This document shows positions 62,514 through 64,000 of a DNA stretch of 64,000 nucleotides, piece after piece. Under the pieces are notes generated by a model that saw only the letters and a program-made list of their open reading frames with translations, had not been told where the DNA came from and searched no databases. Numbering within the stretch: the first letter of the stretch is position 1; the number at the start of each line of letters is the position of its first letter. A program made the position numbers and the translations under genes. Source of the DNA: Saccharothrix espanaensis DSM 44229 (GTDB taxonomy: Bacteria; Actinomycetota; Actinomycetes; Mycobacteriales; Pseudonocardiaceae); NCBI RefSeq assembly GCF_000328705.1, contig NC_019673.1, positions 2,294,001 through 2,358,000 on the forward strand. Direction: 5' to 3'.

Positions 62514-63563
62514 TCAGGCGGTCTTCGGCACCTGGTCGCCGACGAGGTCCCACAGCACCCGGGCGTGGCGGTCGACCACGTCGTCGAACTCCGCGGCCAG
62601 CCGGTCGATCGACGAGTGGTCGCCCAGGCTCTCGGCGGCCAGCGCCGCGTAACCCAGGCTGCGGCAGTAGCGGACGACCGGCCGGTACTCGCGCACGGCG
62701 TCGGCCGCGGCGTCACGGTCGTCGGAGAGCATCAACTCGATGCGCGACAACATGAGCAGCGAGTGCTCGTAGAGGACGCGCGAGGACCGGAGGTCGTACT
62801 CCCGCTCGGCGTGGCGGCTCGCCGTCATCTCGTCGGCGAAGCACCGCCACGCCGAGAGCCCGTACTCGCGCTCCCACGGCTCGCGCAGCGCGCGCAGCGG
62901 GGAGGTGGGGTTCTCCGAACGCAGGTAGGCGCGGATCTCCTGTGCCACGAAGGCTTTGTCGAACTCGTAGGTGCTCTCCGGCAGGAACCGGTAGAGCACG
63001 AACTGCCGGCACGGGCTGTCCAGCTCGCGGTGGATGGCGAACGCCGAGTCCAGCGCCCGCGCCGGGATGGTCACCGAGCGGAACGCCGGCGTGTCGTCGT
63101 AGCCCAGCACGTCGACCGTGCCCGCGTCGGGGTCGTACCCGTGCACGAGCAGGTCGTGCGAGAAACGCTTGCGGCCGTGGGAGAACCGGTTCGGGATGTC
63201 GTGCTCGTCCACGTTCAGGTACAGGTACCGGCCGTCCGCGAGCTGCCGGGCGACGAAGTCGGTCAGCCGCGAGCCCAGCAGGTCGTGCATCAGCTCGGAG
63301 TCCGTCCGCAAGGTCTCCAGGTGCGGGTTGATCGCGTAGTCGAACAGGTAGAAGCACAGCGGGACCGGCGACTGCGGGCGCGTGTCGTACGCCAGGTGGA
63401 TGAAGTTGGTCAGCGTCCACTCGACCTTCGACGGGTCGTTCGCCGCGATGATCGACGTCGGGAACGCGTAGAAGTGGTAGGCGCGCGTGGTCACGTCCTC
63501 TTTCACCGGCAGCCGCACGCGGCCGGTGGTCGACGGCCCGGCCGTCCTGCCCGGGTGCGCCAC
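62514..63563 (-). CDS. BtrH-like protein of the biosynthetic operon
   Basis: A 349-residue protein. RYLYLNVDEHDIPNRFSHG, then HDLLVHGYDPDAG and VDVLGYDDTPAFRSV, resembles the papain-like N-terminal domain of butirosin protein BtrH, which moves an acyl group from a carrier to an amine. The catalytic Cys-His pair cannot be assigned by eye; I see no Cys in the expected early position, so activity could differ. The C-terminal ~130 residues are helical. The GTG at 63563 is one base after the stop of the dioxygenase gene. This protein is the best clue to an unusual off-loading step, but it is inference. Confidence 0.6.
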   Translation of the reverse strand: MAHPGRTAGPSTTGRVRLPVKEDVTTRAYHFYAFPTSIIAANDPSKVEWTLTNFIHLAYDTRPQSPVPLCFYLFDYAINPHLETLRTDSELMHDLLGSRLTDFVARQLADGRYLYLNVDEHDIPNRFSHGRKRFSHDLLVHGYDPDAGTVDVLGYDDTPAFRSVTIPARALDSAFAIHRELDSPCRQFVLYRFLPESTYEFDKAFVAQEIRAYLRSENPTSPLRALREPWEREYGLSAWRCFADEMTASRHAEREYDLRSSRVLYEHSLLMLSRIELMLSDDRDAAADAVREYRPVVRYCRSLGYAALAAESLGDHSSIDRLAAEFDDVVDRHARVLWDLVGDQVPKTA

Positions 63564-63564
63564 G

Positions 63565-64000
63565 TCAGGCCCGCACCGGGTCGGTCATCGCGACCGCGAT
63601 GCGCCGGTCGCCCTCGAACGGCTCACGGCCGTGCGCCATGCGCATGTTGTCGACCACCAGGACGTCACCGCGCCGGTAGTCGAACCGCGACGACGCGCGC
63701 CGGTAGCGGTCCCGGAGGTGCTCGCACACGTCGTCGGGGATCGTGCCGCCGTCGCCGTACCGGGTGTCGTTGGGCAGGCCGTCCGCGCCGAACATCCGGT
63801 GCATCACCTCGAACGCCGCCGGCGGCAGGGTGCTCGGGTGGAAGAACGCGATGTGGTTGAACCACAACGACTCGTCGGTGTCCGGGTGCCGGTGGAACGC
63901 GCTGCGCCCGGCCCTGGTCTGCAACACCCCGTCGGGCCGCCAGGTGGGCACGATCCCGGTCGACGCGCAGTAGCGCTCCACGGCCGCCCGGTCCGTCGTG
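63565..64000 (-). CDS. TauD/SyrP-type Fe(II)/2-oxoglutarate dioxygenase (5' part beyond window)
   Basis: The C-terminal ~145 residues of a TauD/TfdA-superfamily oxygenase. Seen: LWFNHIAFFHPSTLPPAAFE, RRGDVLVVDNMRMAHGREPF with the distal metal His, and the 2-oxoglutarate-binding Arg in GDRRIAVAM. The proximal HxD lies upstream, outside the window. SyrP-like members hydroxylate amino acids bound to carrier proteins. Such a hydroxyl could be the acceptor of the carbamoyl group. The ATG is not in the window, so more cluster genes may lie to the right. Confidence 0.85.
   Translation of the reverse strand, partial: TTDRAAVERYCASTGIVPTWRPDGVLQTRAGRSAFHRHPDTDESLWFNHIAFFHPSTLPPAAFEVMHRMFGADGLPNDTRYGDGGTIPDDVCEHLRDRYRRASSRFDYRRGDVLVVDNMRMAHGREPFEGDRRIAVAMTDPVRA

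Noticed and set aside
1..64000. CRISPR arrays, tRNA or rRNA genes
   Set aside because: No regularly spaced repeats, cloverleaf-like sequences with CCA-type ends, or rRNA phrases were recognised on reading both strands.

Overview
The window is high-GC DNA with strongly GC-biased third codon positions. It carries actinobacterial families (SARP regulators, ANTAR, DUF2795, DUF3618, DUF2243, GAF/SpoIIE phosphatase), many GTG/TTG starts and several leaderless genes. This points to a filamentous actinomycete, probably of the Pseudonocardiales. The genus is inference; no rRNA or housekeeping marker is present. No tRNA, rRNA or CRISPR array was recognised.

Layout. (1) 1-4900, minus strand: an overlapping operon of an eukaryotic-like Ser/Thr kinase, an SPFH/flotillin-type membrane protein with three internal repeats, and an Hsp70-like ATPase cut by the left edge. 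(2) 5.3-12.8 kb: a decaying zone. It holds a relic of an IS982-family transposase, a 1241-residue SARP-type regulator with a P-loop ATPase domain (intact), a relic of a DDE_Tnp_4/IS5-type transposase, a small intact alpha/beta-fold protein, and frameshifted remnants of a hemerythrin-like gene and a DUF4383 gene. (3) 13-23.5 kb: a stress and signalling island. It holds DUF2795, an OsmC-like protein, a GAF-ANTAR / SpoIIE phosphatase / GAF-ANTAR operon, an Orn/Lys/Arg-decarboxylase-family enzyme with an M20 amidohydrolase, a DivIVA-like coiled coil, DUF2243, and a DUF883-like / holin-like / DUF3618 operon. Several promoters fit the actinobacterial sigma-B pattern (GNNT-N14-16-GGGTA), and two of them would give nearly leaderless mRNAs. 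(4) 24.8-28.3 kb: a three-gene overlapping operon around a Cdc48/FtsH-type AAA ATPase.

(5) 28.4-37 kb: surface or polysaccharide-like functions. It holds a ricin-lectin/glycosyltransferase fusion, a VWA-ricin protein, a processive GT2 with QxxRW, a P-loop GTPase-like protein and three small beta-rich proteins without signal peptides. (6) 37-46.9 kb: an amidohydrolase, small secreted proteins, a TetR regulator divergent from a ketopantoate-reductase-like gene with a clear paired operator, a serine beta-lactamase-family hydrolase, a methyltransferase and hypotheticals. (7) 47-55.8 kb: a LuxR-family regulator pseudogene, DUF1877, NUDIX, a double GNAT, an ABC exporter resembling the lactococcin-972 type, a SUKH-like gene broken by a one-base homopolymer change, and small secreted or hypothetical proteins.

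(8) 55.9-64 kb, minus strand: a compact biosynthetic operon running off the right edge. It encodes a TauD/SyrP-type dioxygenase, a BtrH-like protein, an O-carbamoyltransferase, a peptidyl carrier protein, a free-standing condensation domain, a free-standing adenylation domain whose pocket reads like serine, a second carrier protein and an MFS exporter. Overlapping starts and stops indicate translational coupling. The operon probably makes a small carbamoylated peptide or amino-acid product, and it is the strongest candidate for an undescribed system here. The kinase-flotillin-Hsp70 operon and the ricin/VWA/GT region are the next most interesting.
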